Origin: Periplaneta americana
Taxonomy: Eukaryota; Arthropoda; Insecta; Blattodea; Blattidae
Length of the DNA stretch: 64,000 nt
Assembly: GCF_040183065.1 (NCBI RefSeq)
Contig: NC_091120.1
Coordinates: 21,332,208-21,396,207 of the forward strand
Direction: 5' to 3'
Positions 1 to 12,013 of this stretch are shown in pieces. The notes under the pieces were generated by a model that had not been told where the DNA came from, searched no databases, and saw nothing but the letters and a program-made list of their open reading frames with translations. The position numbers and the translations under genes are program-made. Position 1 is the first letter of the stretch. Every line of letters starts with the position of its first letter.

Positions 1-134
1 TACAGCACTTCAGCCCTTAACCAAAAGACGGCTCTTATGAAATTACAAATTCCATCCAAATGACGTACCATGAACTAGTTTTTGGCTGAAAGGAAAAGTG
101 CACTATATACATAACAAACACAAATCTTACTCAC

Positions 135-270
135 TTTGCGAGGAGTGTTAATCCATCCAAGATGGCTAAAATGTGAATCAGTAGAAACACCTACAACTTC
201 CGCATTAATTTCCTTGAATTCTTTAATTCTGTCACTAAATGCTATTATTTCTGTTGGACATACAAACGTG
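135..270 (-). CDS. Prdx3: Prdx3-like coding exon 4 (peroxidatic cysteine)
   Basis: A 136-nt exon with a TTTCAG acceptor and GTGAGT donor. It carries the TFVCPTE active-site motif and the [13 protein letters not shown] strand/loop that follows it in the family. It ends in phase 0 after NTPRK. Confidence 0.93.
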
Positions 271-521
271 CTGAAAGAAATCGTAATATTTTATCTTTAT
301 CATTATTTTTACAAATAATAAATTAAATACACCACAACATACTATCAATAATTAACCCTAACAATACCAACAGGGGATACTTTGTGCCCATGTTCTCCAA
401 AATGTATATTTTAAATATGATTAAAAATATGAAAATATTATGTATTGTCAGTTATGAATCCTCCTATCTTATTTTGTTATTGTTTAATCGTTTTCACTAA
501 TAATTTTACTAAAATGCGAAA

Positions 522-579
<58 letters not shown>

Positions 580-772
580 TTATTTATTTAATCTGGCAGA
601 GCTAAGGCCAGTAGGCCTTCTCTTCCGCCCAGCCAGACTCTAATTCTAATAGAATACAATTGGTTACATAGTTATTACATTAATATCTAGACCATAAAAC
701 AACATGAAAGTAAATAATGAAAGTTGGATAAGTAATGTTAGTGTGACAATAATAAACATTGGTAAGAAATAG

Positions 773-815
<43 letters not shown>

Positions 816-859
816 AGTAATAATAATAATAATAATAAGATAATTTAAATATTTATTCT

Positions 860-906
<47 letters not shown>

Positions 907-3900
907 CCATTAAACATTGAGAAACCTAAAAGAGCTATTATTGTTAACAGGAATTGTCAGAAAAATATATCTAAGTGGACAAAAAAAAAATCCAATTAAT
1001 GTAACTGTTCGAAAATATACAATGACATTTCAATTTTCCCCTTTTATTATAGTACATACTATTTATTGATTACAAATTTACAAAAGTTATTCAAAATTAA
1101 GCATTTTTGTAGTAAAATTGTAGTCTGTTCAGTATGTGAGGACAGGTGTGAAGAAAGTGATGCATAAAATTTTGCAGACTGTTATAAAAATTTACAATAA
1201 TATTTCAATTTTTCTCTTTTCTTATAGTACATATTATTTGCTGATAACAAATTTCAAAAAATGTTTCAAAATTAAACATTTCAGTAGTAGTGTTGGTGCT
1301 GCGCGTTATTTAAAATACCTTGGTATTGCTAGAGTTAATAAAAGCTTTATTTGGTTTTGCCTTCTAACTGGGACAACTATTCTTGAAATACAAAATACGC
1401 CCTCAGAAGAACATGGGGAAAGGTGGGGATTACCAGATTCTTAATGAAGTAAACAAAGATATTACTAACAAACATGGTATTTGTCATCACTGGAGAGTGA
1501 ACTTTAAGTGTGATTAGTTAGGAGATGGATTTCCGAGTTGAGAATGTCTCCTTGTCTGCTAAATGTGATGCCAGTACTGCTAAAAAAATTTGTTGTGGTG
1601 CAAACTGTCAGTGAAGCAGATACTAATATTCATTTATTGTTACTGACAAAAGCTATCACGAAACAATAAATAAGTGTTTCCATGGAAATCTGCATCTTGT
1701 GCACATCACAATCACAGAGAAGTTCAATGTCTTTCAGGCTGTCTTATGTTGAGTTTCAATCCTCAATATATAGGTCAACAAAAGCTGGAGGACCACAAAG
1801 ATTGTGGAGGTTGACGAATGCAAGAAAGGGTTAATGCTTTTCATTTCTAACTGTTGGCAATATTAAATTACCAACTATTCAATGCCCCATGACCACAGGT
1901 AATTATAAACTGAAATACAGTACTTTATAAATTATGTTCCAATACTTCAATACTTACAAATCAAGTGGATAGAAAAATAGGACAAGATATTTTCCTTTGA
2001 AATCTGCTAAACTGATTTCCTTAAATTCTTGATTTACAACAGCTGTTCCTTGGAAATGAGGTGCTGGCTCTTGAACCTTAGGAGCATACAACTGAGCGCC
2101 TAAAAAAATAATCATATTATGTAAATGACTCCATGGGACTTTGATAATACAAACGTACTGTGAATGTAATAACATAAAGTGAGGTTATTTACATTGCAAG
2201 TCAACTCACACTAGCTGCAATGAATTTGTAACATGGAATTGCTAATAAAAATCAAAATTAATATCAGCACTAACAGAAACACAAAACCTACATAATCTTA
2301 ATATATAAGTTACACTTGCCTTGGTAGAACAACCAATTGATATACTATCCACTCAAATGCATATAGGCTAACGTATAAACCTATCTTTCGTGACAATAAA
2401 TAGTAAATTTAAACACAGGACAAATAAATAAACTAGTTCACAAGGCTAATGGCTTAAGCATCTGGGTGCCTCGTTCTGACACATGTAGGCCTACTGATTT
2501 TATAATATTAACATGGAGGCATGAGATAATTGTTTGCCATTACAATTCACTCTGCCTCCACTCTAATTGATTGATTGATTGATTCATTCATTCATTCATT
2601 CATTCATTGACTGATTGATTGCTTTCGTGGTACCGGTACTTTGTATCACAACAGTTACATTTAGGCCTAATTACATTTTGAAAATTAAAATTAAATTTAC
2701 TTTAAGGTTTTTTTTGTATAACACCAAGTATTATCAGCAATAAAATATTATCATAATTACTTAATATAACTTACCAACAGTAATAGTTCGCTTGCTACAT
2801 GAGAAACTGGACACAGGTAGTTTCTGTAAAAATAATAATACATTTTGTTATTAAACTTCTTTAACTTACCAGTACAGTTTAAACACACAGAAGTGATATG
2901 AAGTTCAGCATTTTCATAATAGTTACAGTATGGTACAGTTCATAGTCCTCTGTGGTCTAGCAATGACCATGCTTGCCACTGGAACCAAGATTCACAGATT
3001 CAATGCCAATCTAAGGCAATGGATTTTTAAGGCCAATAAAAATCTTCAGCCTTGCTTCCATACTTTCAACATAACAATCGAAAAATATTTATCTGTATAT
3101 TCTTATAGATGGCTGTAACTGCACCACATTAACTGAAGATGGACATTAAAAAAGGCTCTAAGTGCCAATGAGACAAACCGTAGGAAACAGAGCTTTCTTG
3201 TGCAAGCAATAAAGTAATATCATACATTTTGCACATCTCTGGAAGAAGTTAGGACATAAGTAAATAAAATTACAATGGAACTTAGGCCTATAATTTTTCT
3301 CCGTGGATTGAGCCAGGGACATATTTTTTTTTTAATTCCAACGATATTGGCACTTACACCCTTTTTTATGTCCAATCCTCAACTGTAGAATGTCCTCTCA
3401 TTTCTCCTCTTGCTCAAGACTCTTTCCCTCCCTGAACTTCACTGACACATTACGAACGCAGACATTGCCATTCAAATCCAATACATGATTGCATAATCCA
3501 CTATGACTACAGGTCCAGGGCGAATTACTGGAGAATCGAAAAGTAATTCAGTTCACATATGCCTAAGCTGTTTCGTTTACTTTCACACAATTAAGCAATC
3601 CTAGATGACACCGACTATAAGTTATATAAGTTACTGTTATTCTCACCGGACTTACGATACCGCCAATGTTGTCCCTTCCGCTTACTGCCCATAATTCTTT
3701 TTCATCATATCACTGATAACGTTATCCTTTTCATTGAATTAACCCCTAGACTTCTCAAGGTGACAACATAAGCCCTCTCTTCCCTCCTTTCATAATCGCT
3801 CAAATGCTCCTTGTGGTGGTGGAACGTATGGCGTTGGTTCACTTCTTCTGAAGAATTACCTACCAGTATTACAAAAAAATTCAGTTGTTTGTGACTGTCG

Positions 3901-4557
3901 GCCTTTTACACTAACTAGCCTACAATGAAATTGTTATCTTACACAAGGCATTAAATTTTAAATTCCATTATAATTATTCACTGATCGAGCACGTTTTATC
4001 AAACGGTAAGTTTCCTCTGTTTTGCGACCAAGGCACAGATTAGTTAACTTCTCACTCAAAGGATCAAGGTTCGATCCTCATGTTGTGAAATTTAAAATAA
4101 GTAGGTACAGTAGGGCATTTTTCCAAATATAGCCTATTTGTCACTCCTATTGTCAATGGATTGTAATTTATCAATGCGTACTTATGTGAATTAGAGTCCT
4201 TGGTATACAGTCAACACTGACAAATAAACATTAAATTAGGCTATAAACAAATAAAAAAGCATTACCTTCATTTATTTTACTAGATAGGGTAAAACTAATT
4301 CTCTTCTTCCAACTAACAGCATTAGTCTATTGCGTCTTTGAGTCAAATACGCATTATTATTCACGTAAGAAATACAGAAGACAGTGAAGACACACTGAGT
4401 GAATTTTTTTCGGATTTTTGGACGATTTATATTTCCGTAACTTTGAACGACTGTAAGCCCTATAAATAGAAGTGAGGTTATAATTGGCTTGAAAGTAACT
4501 TACCAAAGCATGTTTCCCGATTGCTGTTCGTGCAATACATTTTACAATTCCAAACAT
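135..4557 (-). CDS. Prdx3: Mitochondrial peroxiredoxin (Prdx3-type), 5' part, four coding exons; gene runs off the window start
   Basis: Thioredoxin-dependent peroxidase of the 2-Cys AhpC/TSA family that reduces H2O2 in the mitochondrial matrix. Coding exons, in transcript order, are 4504-4557, 2775-2823, 1958-2099 and 135-270. All junctions are GT-AG and the phases agree (0, 1, 2, 0), giving 127 residues. The first ~34 residues are basic and hydroxylated ([18 protein letters not shown]...), as expected for a mitochondrial leader. The AhpC/TSA domain starts near residue 40 (QEPAPHFQG). The peroxidatic cysteine is Cys86 in FTFVCPTE, followed by [20 protein letters not shown]. The resolving cysteine and roughly the last 100 residues lie beyond position 1. 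The leader is shorter than in vertebrate PRDX3. An in-frame GTG lies upstream, but the ATG at 4557 fits the leader best. The family call is strong; the Prdx3 paralogue call rests on the leader. Confidence 0.93.
525..580. repeat. (AAT)n microsatellite
   Basis: Uninterrupted AAT triplets, followed directly by a probable dispersed-repeat tail. Confidence 0.95.
773..905. repeat. (GAT)n and (AT)n microsatellites
   Basis: GAT triplets from about 773 to 815, short AAT runs, then a perfect AT dinucleotide tract at 863-905. Confidence 0.9.
1958..2099 (-). CDS. Prdx3: Prdx3-like coding exon 3 (start of AhpC/TSA domain)
   Basis: A 142-nt exon with a TTTTTTTAG acceptor and GTAAGT donor. It encodes from the split Gly through the QEPAPHFQG and [13 protein letters not shown] motifs and ends two bases into the Phe codon that precedes TFVCP. 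Confidence 0.93.
2775..2823 (-). CDS. Prdx3: Prdx3-like coding exon 2 (leader)
   Basis: A 49-nt exon between a TTTTTACAG acceptor and a GTAAGT donor. It encodes [16 protein letters not shown] plus one base. Its phase joins exons 1 and 3 exactly, which is the main support for so short an exon. Confidence 0.85.
3120..3390. repeat. Imperfect inverted repeat in Prdx3 intron 1 (possible MITE)
   Basis: AACTGAAGATGGACATTAAA at about 3130 is mirrored by the complement of a similar stretch ending near 3385. Each side continues with (C/T)TAAGTGCCAAT. The arms are about 45 bp and degenerate, and no target duplication was found. Confidence 0.4.
4504..4557 (-). CDS. Prdx3: Prdx3-like coding exon 1 (start codon and leader)
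   Basis: Encodes 18 residues, [18 protein letters not shown], and ends at a GTAAGT donor (4498-4503) in phase 0. The 5' UTR extends to higher coordinates; its start is not determined. Confidence 0.85.
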
Positions 4558-5929
4558 TGTCCCACGATATCTCACAAATTATTTCAGCAACTGAGATAGT
4601 AATTATTAACGAAGATTGCAGGATTACACGCACCGGTAAAAATTCAGTCAGGCCTATTAAGCGCTACAAACGGCGACTTTTTAACACGCCTAACCAGAGT
4701 GCGATTCATGAAAGATGCTTCACACCACATTATATTACAACGTGACCCCTTTCTGAATATACTCAGTGTTAAATAGATAACATTGGGAAAATGTGCATGT
4801 TTTTTTGTTACTAATAACAACTTGCTATCTCAATTAGATAATTCTGTAAGTAATACTACATATAGGCCTACATAATTATACAACCAAATAAGGTGCTTCT
4901 TTACAATTGCGTTACCAAGGAAGACTAGTAACGTACTTGGCAATGATAAATGGTTATGGTCCGTAGTTCTTTGCATGTATTTCATTCCAATTTTCCTTGC
5001 TTGTCAGCCTGAATAAAAGTCGAAAATTGCTGTAAAAGTGGTGGTCGGCGGGATTGAATGTCTTGCATGTAAGTTTTGGATAGGTAGCATATAGTCTATA
5101 TAGCGAGTTTTCGTAAGATCGAGTATCAGTAACAGGTTACGTTTGATTAGCTGAGGCTTTTAATATGCATAGGCTATGCGCATTTTGGTCTGTAGGTGAG
5201 TACAGATATTTTATTATACACATTCCTCTCTCTGCCTCTGTGTAACGTCAAAGTTTGTGGTGGGGGAAGAGATATAGCAAAAGGTTGTTTTTAGTACTGT
5301 GACGTCCACGACCAAGATAAGTGACTTGAAGTTTAACGGTCACTCACCGGCAGAGATATAATGCAACATCCGTATGAGTAGATATCAGATTTCCTTTGGT
5401 AGCACAATTGTAAAGAATCTCCAAGAAATCCACTGTTGAAAGCCTGAAATGAAAATCGACTGTTATTTCGACTGACATTTCTGTGTAACCTAGCTATATC
5501 ATGACAGGCTACATTGTTTTTCCAATAAGTAATTAAAGTTTTTTTTTTCTTTTATTTGACAATTTTTGTACATTGGTACCTCAAAATTAAAGTTTTGTTA
5601 TTATAAATAATTTTTATAGCAATGAAATGATTTTTCAAAACCTCTGCTTCGATATAAAATATGACATTTCGGTGGTGACATTATCTCTACAACACGTGTC
5701 TAATAGTAAGTGAAGTTTCCGGAAATTACCTAATAGTCTATTAAGATAAAACTTCTATTAAAGCCTGTGTAACTATTATATTCATACATATGACAACATA
5801 CTATTTTCAAAATGAAACTAAATTATGGATTAAGTGGAGTTGAGTTATCCCTTCTTAAATCATGTCTTCTAGAAGCCAAATTGTTAGTGTCAATAATAAA
5901 AACTGTATTACACTAATTGCAGTAACTGA
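4558..5929. promoter_or_regulatory. Region between Prdx3 and ANAPC13; probable 5' ends of both divergent genes
   Basis: The Prdx3 start (minus) and the ANAPC13 coding region (plus) point away from each other. The ANAPC13 coding exon opens with a splice acceptor, so an untranslated exon must lie upstream of it. A GTAAGT donor near 5069 is one candidate for its end. No TATA box or other promoter element was identified with confidence. Confidence 0.3.
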
Positions 5930-7150
5930 CGTCCCACAAGGTTTTGTGCTAGGTCTCTTCCTCTTTCTCATTTATATAATGACTTATAGCTGTTTATCAT
6001 AAAAGTCAGTGCTTTATGCAGACGACACCACTTTTGATATAGTTGGAAATAATGTAGTGAGTATTCAGAATATATGCAGATGACACCACTTTTAATATAG
6101 TTGGGAATGATATTGTGAGTATTCAGAATAAAACTCAGTTAATGATGGATGGATATGGCTAATTTATATCTAGAAAGCAATAGGCCTAAACTCGTTTTAA
6201 ATCAGAATAAAACTGAAACAGTTATTTTTCATGTATCTAATGATAATCTAAATACTGGGTGTTCAGTTCAAAATGTGTCATGGCTCGCTGTATGCCGTCA
6301 TGTGGCTAGCCGATGAGCCTAGAGAATTCAATCTTCCTACACTTCCGCAGAGGTGTATAACCTAAGAGGCAGAAAAGTTGCCTAACAAGTACGGCGTTCA
6401 TTCTGAAGAGTAGTACCGATACGTACGGTAACGGCGGTAGTGGCAGGAATGTGAACTGTTTGGAAATACGTACTGTCGGGAAAAGGGGGAGAGGGTTAAG
6501 ACGATTACTTACGTATTTGTTGACATTAACTTCGACGGTCAACATGGACACAGAGCATTTGATTTGTGTTGTGGAATGTTACCGTACGCAACCGATGATA
6601 ACAAATACCCTGCGTACGACTTGCCGGCGCAAAACACAGTTCGAAAGAGGTTATGGTAGCACACAGACTGTACAGACCGCCATCTGTTGCTACGACGTTC
6701 AAGTTATACCGTACACGTTCTCAAGTTCAGATTGAAGAATGCCTTAAATAATAGGCAACTTCTCTAACATATAAGCTGAAACTCGCTTCAAATCGTTGAC
6801 CCAACAGCAGTGACGTCATGACACACTTTGAAATGAACACCCGGTAGTTGTACATAAGTAAATTTTCTGGGTAGGTCCATATACTTGGATGCAAAATTAA
6901 ATTAGAATGTAGCCTACATACTTAATACCTATGCACAAAGTTTTATAGAGTAACATATGTTACTTATTAAGAAAACTTTAGTTTTACTCTTAACACAAGA
7001 ATGAACTGCTGAAGATACTGAATGTGGGTTATTCTATAATCCCTCGTTAAATAATGGTGGTGTTGAACGACTATTTTCACTAGTCCACAATGGAGAAAAG
7101 AACATAACAGCCATTCCATAATTACAGATGGGACATTCTTACTCAGTTTT
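5930..7150 (+). mobile_element. Degenerate LINE fragment (CR1/jockey-like reverse transcriptase), split by a MITE
   Basis: Conceptual translation shows VPQG, LFLFLIYI and LYADDTTFDIVGN, the reverse-transcriptase B/C box region of non-LTR retrotransposons. Later pieces resemble the downstream part (about 6850-7150). The reading frame is broken in many places. A 590-bp TIR element interrupts it at 6255-6844. About 60 bp around the YADD coding stretch is tandemly repeated (about 6014-6130). Confidence 0.6.
6255..6844. mobile_element. TIR element (MITE, TA target) inside LINE fragment
   Basis: Left end CTGGGTGTTCAGTTCAAA and the complement of the right end (CCGGGTGTTCATTTCAAA) match over about 28 bp and continue with RTGTGTCATG. 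TA flanks both ends. Open frames inside are not recognisable as a transposase. Confidence 0.75.
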
Positions 7151-7909
7151 CTTAAATTCAAATTGCTATATTACTTTACATGTTGGTTTATCCAGCTGGA
7201 CTTAATAAAAATGACCACCACAGAAAAGTATAATTATAAGAATGTCGTTAGTATGCCATTACACATTTTTGTTTAATTTATTGAATTAATATAAGTGGAA
7301 CGTTTATGATAAAAGTTATTTTTTTACACAAAATATTCTGTCTTAGTATCTTATCAAACAATAGGCCTACCTCATCTCAGCCAGGACCACAGTGATGATG
7401 AAGTCGCAAAACAGCACTAAACTTGTCCTGTTGAACTATCCTTCCTTATCTTGTTTTTGTGCATATGTATCTTAGGATTAGTACTGCCAAGGCTTTCAAG
7501 ATTTATAATGTTAACATAAGGAGCATGCACTCAGTTACATTCTACTAGAGCTAGCACTTTGTCTTGAATATTTTCATAACAGGGTTGAATGAAATTTTGG
7601 AAACAACCCATATTGTTACCAACTACACTGAATTTGTGATAGTGACTTTTATTACCTTTGATGCGGTAACTAGACTTCCCAAGGAGACTCATCTGGTCAG
7701 TTTTAACGTTTTATTTTTTAATATTCTGATCTTACTTTGGTAACACCTTTGCTACTTCCACTGGCAATATTTTTTAAAAGCATCCTTTCTTTTTATCTCT
7801 TCATTCTGATAAGAATCAGTTTACAGCATATCATCCTAGAAAGATCCAATAGTCTATAATGAAATAATTGTGTCATACTAATATAAATTGAGGTTCTGGC
7901 TGATATGTA

Positions 7910-8297
7910 CAGTAATGGCAAAAAAAACCGGACCGACCCTTGTAGCTGATTTCAGAGTCACAGATTCAAATTTTGCTAGTCACAAAACACATCCATCTTG
8001 TATAATTAATTGTAACAATGAAATTTATTGCATTTGTTCGATTCTTACCGTCTTTTGTTTCCTTCAGTGCCTCAAACTTACAGACGAAAAAACTTTGAGA
8101 GTTTTATTTTCATCTGGCATCAATATTACATTTCTACCTCTATTCGGCAAAGATAACTGCGTATTTTTACATTAAATAGCAGTACATACCTCTGGCTTCA
8201 CTATCCATATTGAAATTACCACAGTTTGACACAATACACAGCACAGGATTCTTTTGTATCAGCTACAAGGGTCGGTCCGGTTTTTTTGCCAGTACTG
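7910..8297. mobile_element. MITE, family with CAGTANTGGCAAAAAA ends, copy 1
   Basis: Terminal inverted repeats of about 40 bp include GGACCGACCCTTGTAGCTGA on the left and its complement on the right, with TA on both sides. Copy 2 of the same family lies at 21858-22249. Confidence 0.85.
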
Positions 8298-8414
8298 TAC
8301 ATCTATTGTGAGGCAGGCACCTTACTTGACAATATGTGTGAGAGGAAGAACAATAATTTGTATGCAGCTGAAGTCCAATTACAGTAATATGTAGCTAATC
8401 GGCGATGTATGCAA

Positions 8415-8540
8415 TGGAGGGGGAAAGGAACTGGTCATCCTACCCAATTATCTCCTGGCTTAGTTGCCTCATAAGTGATGCCTTGTTGCTATCACTTGTA
8501 AGATTCAGACGTGTCTTTAGACAGTTGACTAAACAATAAC
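8415..8540 (+). repeat. Dispersed 120-bp repeat, copy 1
   Basis: Matches the complement of about 38241-38360 along its length, including TTATCTCCTGGC and TAGTTGCCTCATAAGTG. It ends in a TAAACAAYAAC-like tail, as short retroposons do. It lies only some 50 bp upstream of the ANAPC13 splice acceptor. Confidence 0.7.
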
Positions 8541-8609
8541 TAATATAAAAATTAAAATGTAGGCTCAAATTCAGTTTTTTGTTTATTTTCAGCCGCTGTA
8601 GTCTAGAGT

Positions 8610-8834
8610 ATGGATAGTCAAGTAGCAGCTGAAGGTCGATTGTTGGATATTGTAGATGACGCATGGCGGGAAGACCAGCTTCCAAATGACGACATAAATG
8701 TTCCACCTGCAGAATTGCCCGATCCTGAAGCAGATAATGGTGATTCTCATATGACACTGAAGGAACAGGAGCAAAAGTGGGCTGACATAGCTTTAGGAAT
8801 TTTAAGCGAGCAACATCAAGGATTTACGAACTGA
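8610..8834 (+). CDS. ANAPC13: Anaphase-promoting complex subunit 13
   Basis: A complete 74-residue protein in one exon. It begins MDSQVAAEGRLLDIVDDAWR, followed by acidic, proline-containing DQLPNDDINVPPAELPDPE, and closes with the KEQEQKWADIALGIL helix. Human ANAPC13 is also 74 aa and has the same order: MDSEV start, ILDLIDDAWRED, LPEPE and KEQEMKWTDLAL. The subunit is a small structural part of the APC/C ubiquitin ligase that steadies its TPR subunits; it acts in the nucleus and cytoplasm during mitosis. A TTATTTTCAG acceptor ends at 8592, so the start lies 18 nt into this exon and an untranslated exon lies upstream. A polyadenylation signal sits at 8970-8975. No sign of decay. Confidence 0.95.
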   Translation: MDSQVAAEGRLLDIVDDAWREDQLPNDDINVPPAELPDPEADNGDSHMTLKEQEQKWADIALGILSEQHQGFTN

Positions 8835-8969
8835 CACGGTAAGGGACACGATATCAGTTTCACTGTTCCTTTATTACAGATTTCTTATTCGAGTTCATAT
8901 TGATATTCTGTCTCACTCAAAGACTTTATTGCTAACTATAAAAAAACTCTTAAAAAAGCGACTTTCAGT

Positions 8970-8975
8970 AATAAA
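8970..8975 (+). terminator. Probable ANAPC13 polyadenylation signal
   Basis: AATAAA, 136 nt after the ANAPC13 stop codon. Confidence 0.55.
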
Positions 8976-9861
8976 TAATTGCTTTACTCCTCTTTGTGCC
9001 TCCGTGAGTGGAAAACAACTAAAGTCCTACATTAACAATAGTAAATGTCGTATTAAGGTAATTAAACCAGAAGTTAATGATAGTGATTTAAAAATTCAAT
9101 AAGAAGTAAATTTACTTTTGGCACATTATAAACAAAACCTGTTACCATATTAACCAAAACAAATGAGTGTGATGAATGAACAAATCCATTGTTCGATACA
9201 TACAAAAATGTGTTACCATTTTGTGTATACATTAATTTGGAATAACTGGATAATACCCACGGCAGAGCAATGTCGATAGTCGATGTTACTCCCTGGCCAC
9301 TAGTCACCAGACCGTACCGAGCCATGCCAAACAAAACACAATCGAAATGGTGGTATATTATATTCTTAAATAATTCACTGCATTAGTCAAGTGCAAGACT
9401 TCTGGCTTCTGTTGCATTCAAACAATTACGTATAAAATACGATAATTTGGTCCAGGGAGCATCCGTTTTTGATGCAAAGATAATTTGTTTGGCTTGTTTC
9501 TTAAATAAAATTACGAAATGGCGTTCCTGTGCTTAACATTTAATAAAAAAAAGAAATATAGCAAAACTGTTTTGTCTCGAGACTCTCATCTAAGTCACGT
9601 AATAAGTCACGTAATCTACTTCAATATAGGCTATCTTGTAGCTAACAGTGGTGCTATCTCTCAGTAATGTTCAGAACGAAGGAGGTAGAGAGAGAAAAGA
9701 ACCAAATTTCTCCCTACAACGACGCCACACACCAACGTCGTGTTCTTATGTTGGCGAGATTGTGTATTTACTTAAATTTGGTGCTAAACATAACGGCACG
9801 GTTCAAGGATACCGTGGGAATTCTCCAGTTTAGCGATTAATTTTTTTAAATGTTATATCTA
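8976..9861. other. Intergenic stretch without recognised gene
   Basis: Nothing gene-like was seen. A short piece at about 9445-9480 (CCAGGGAGCATCCGTTTTTG) resembles interior sequence of the Helitrons found at 28283 and 47927 and may be a remnant. Confidence 0.4.
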
Positions 9862-10621
9862 CAGTGAAACCTCTGTAAGACGCTCTTCAAGGGATGGGAC
9901 TGCGTATTAGCGAGAGTGGGTCATTTTTGGATTTTTTTAAATTTTAACACAAAGGTATAAATCAGCATAAACATTTGTGAAGAAATTTAAGGATTAAATA
10001 ATGTAACTATGCAGGATAAAAGGTTATTTTATTAATTTCTTTCCTTTCAGGAAATGTCAGAACAAATTCACTTCTTATCAATTAAAGTTCCCCTTTATTA
10101 AAAAAGTAAAAAATTGTTTTCTGTCCTGCACTTAATCCAGTACTATGAATAATTGCATTTTCCACACAATTTAAATCGGAAGTGACATTAATGAATCTAC
10201 GAATCACAGATACCACGGGAAGGCTTCGTTGTGAGAAGGATTTGGAATGTCTACCACTTCCACTTCCTCTTCATCTAGTCTTCACTGACAATGCGATTTA
10301 AAACTGCCAACAAGAAGAACAGGCTCTGAATACAGTAGTCTTGCAGGTACAGATAGCCAAGGGTCGCATTCGCATTGTATTCACCAAATAAAGACTCCTA
10401 CAAATTCTTGAATATGTGGGTACTAGCTGTAAATGTAGAAGTCCAGGAAAATTTTCTCAGTATTTTAGAATTTTCACAGGTGAAAGAGTGTATTAAACGG
10501 GATGATGAGCATATTAAGCAGTGGATTTTACATGGTGTTATATAGGGATATCAAGGGACTGGACAAAAAGAGCGTATAATGCTGGATAGTGTAACAAATG
10601 GGCGTTATCAGAGTTTCACTG
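9862..10621. mobile_element. Pogo/Tigger-like non-autonomous element
   Basis: Left end CAGTGAAACCTCTGTAAGAC and the complement of the right end (CAGTGAAACTCTGATAACGC) match with differences, flanked by TA. The CAGTGRAACCTC-type end is typical of the pogo/Tigger branch of Tc1/mariner. On the minus strand about 10220-10320 translates to DEEEVEVVDIPNPS, similar to acidic tails of such transposases, but the frame is broken. Confidence 0.65.
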
Positions 10622-10819
10622 TATTTCAAACTGTAACTTATTTTTTAATAACCCTATATATCTTAAACTACGAACAAAAAGGAAGACAGAAATTTGAAGC
10701 ATCCAAGAACAAGATAGTGATATAACTTGAAAAGGAAATTCTTAAAATCGGAATAGCAATGAAGTGTGATCTGGGGTCGATAGTGTTTCTCTCTCAGTAA
10801 GGTGTGATCTGACACTCGA

Positions 10820-11401
10820 TAATAGTACATTATGCGAGCCCATGATAGTAATTAAGATGCGAGGATGTTTGTGAAACGAGTGCAAGTGAGTTTCATAATT
10901 TTCATACGAGCGTCTTAATTACCTATAGGCAAGTTTCATACGACTTTTTATGCTCGACCATATTTCTAACTTGAAATTATTCATAAGTATTCATGTAATT
11001 CTTATGTGACTGGGGAGCAAACTGACCTTGTGCGATCTCGTAAATTGTGAGATGTGCGCAGACGCGAAAGTATTGATTTTTTCCGGGCAACGAATGTCGA
11101 CGACCTTGATATAATCTAAAGAGTAAGATAAACGTTAAACTTGATATAACCTTGAAATTGAACTCGACATTGAAAAAGGAGATGACAAATTGAATTTATT
11201 TGAATATTATTTACAATTAACGCTAATTATTATAGTAACCTTCTGCGACAGTATTGGATTTCCAGCCTGCGTGACGTTTTGCTAGTTGTCTTTTGATTGC
11301 ATATCCGAGAATAATCGAAAACCTGAACTTTAATGACATGCATTAAAGGACTGCTGCTAGGTGTATAATTACTACATTTCGGCATAGTCGAGCATAAAGT
11401 A
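10820..11401. repeat. Dispersed repeat with TTTATGCTCGACC ends, copy 1
   Basis: Shares long stretches with 61590-62285, e.g. AATTGTGAGATGTGCGCAGA followed by CGCGAAAGTATTGATTTTTTC. TTTTTATGCTCGACCATATT (from about 10946) is mirrored by the complement of GGCATAGTCGAGCATAAA (to about 11401), so the inner ~455 bp behave as a TIR element. Flanking sequence is also shared between the two copies. Confidence 0.7.
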
Positions 11402-11632
11402 GTTTATAGAGCAACCAAACAAGATAAATTTGTAAGACACTTTCTGAATTAATTTGTGAATATTCAAGCCATCAATATGATTTTCAAAAAATCTTAAGTA
11501 TTTTCCAGGTTATGGCAGGTTCTTCTTACTGCCAGTCACGTGACATAGGAAATATTTCATTTCATTGTAAAAGAATAAACAGCAATATTAAAATTATATG
11601 TTGACTATAAAATATTGCTTTGTTACAGGAAA

Positions 11633-12013
11633 ATGGAACTACCAGAACTGGGAAAAAGATGTGCAGTCTTGGAATGTAAACAGCTAGATTTTCTTCCATT
11701 TATATGTACCCATTGCCAAATTATATTTTGTAAAGAGCATTATATGCCAGATAAGCATGCATGCATACAAGACACGGCTGAATCAAACAAAGAAGTGACA
11801 GAGCCTGTGAAACAGTACAGTTGCAATCACGAGGGCTGCAGTACGTTAAATCCTGTTGAAATGTGCTGCCCAGTATGTAAGAGACATTTCTGCCTTCAAC
11901 ACCGTCATCATGGCTGCATTGACAAGGCTCAGGCTACAAGAGACAAGGAAAGGGAGAAATGGGAAGCACCAAGAAAACAGTTCGAATTAGCAAAGGCTGA
12001 GACTGATCGACAG
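11633..12013 (+). CDS. ZFAND1: ZFAND1 coding exon 1 (both AN1 zinc fingers)
   Basis: 127 codons beginning MELPELGKRC. It ends CGACAG before a GTAGGC donor at 12014. Acceptor AG lies at 11627-11628. Confidence 0.93.

Larger units (their letters stand above)
271..1957. other. Prdx3 intron 3: microsatellites and short repeats
   Basis: Holds an (AAT)n tract (525-580), a (GAT)n tract (about 773-815) and an (AT)n tract (863-905). At about 580-720 is a GGCAGAGCTAAGGCCAGTAG-type stretch that looks like a dispersed repeat tail. No exon was recognised in the remainder. Confidence 0.6.

Noticed and set aside
4020-4080. tRNA-like GGTTCGATCCT box near AAGGCACAGATTAGTTAACT
   Set aside because: Only one convincing box and no stem pairing; too weak to call, though it may be an old SINE head.
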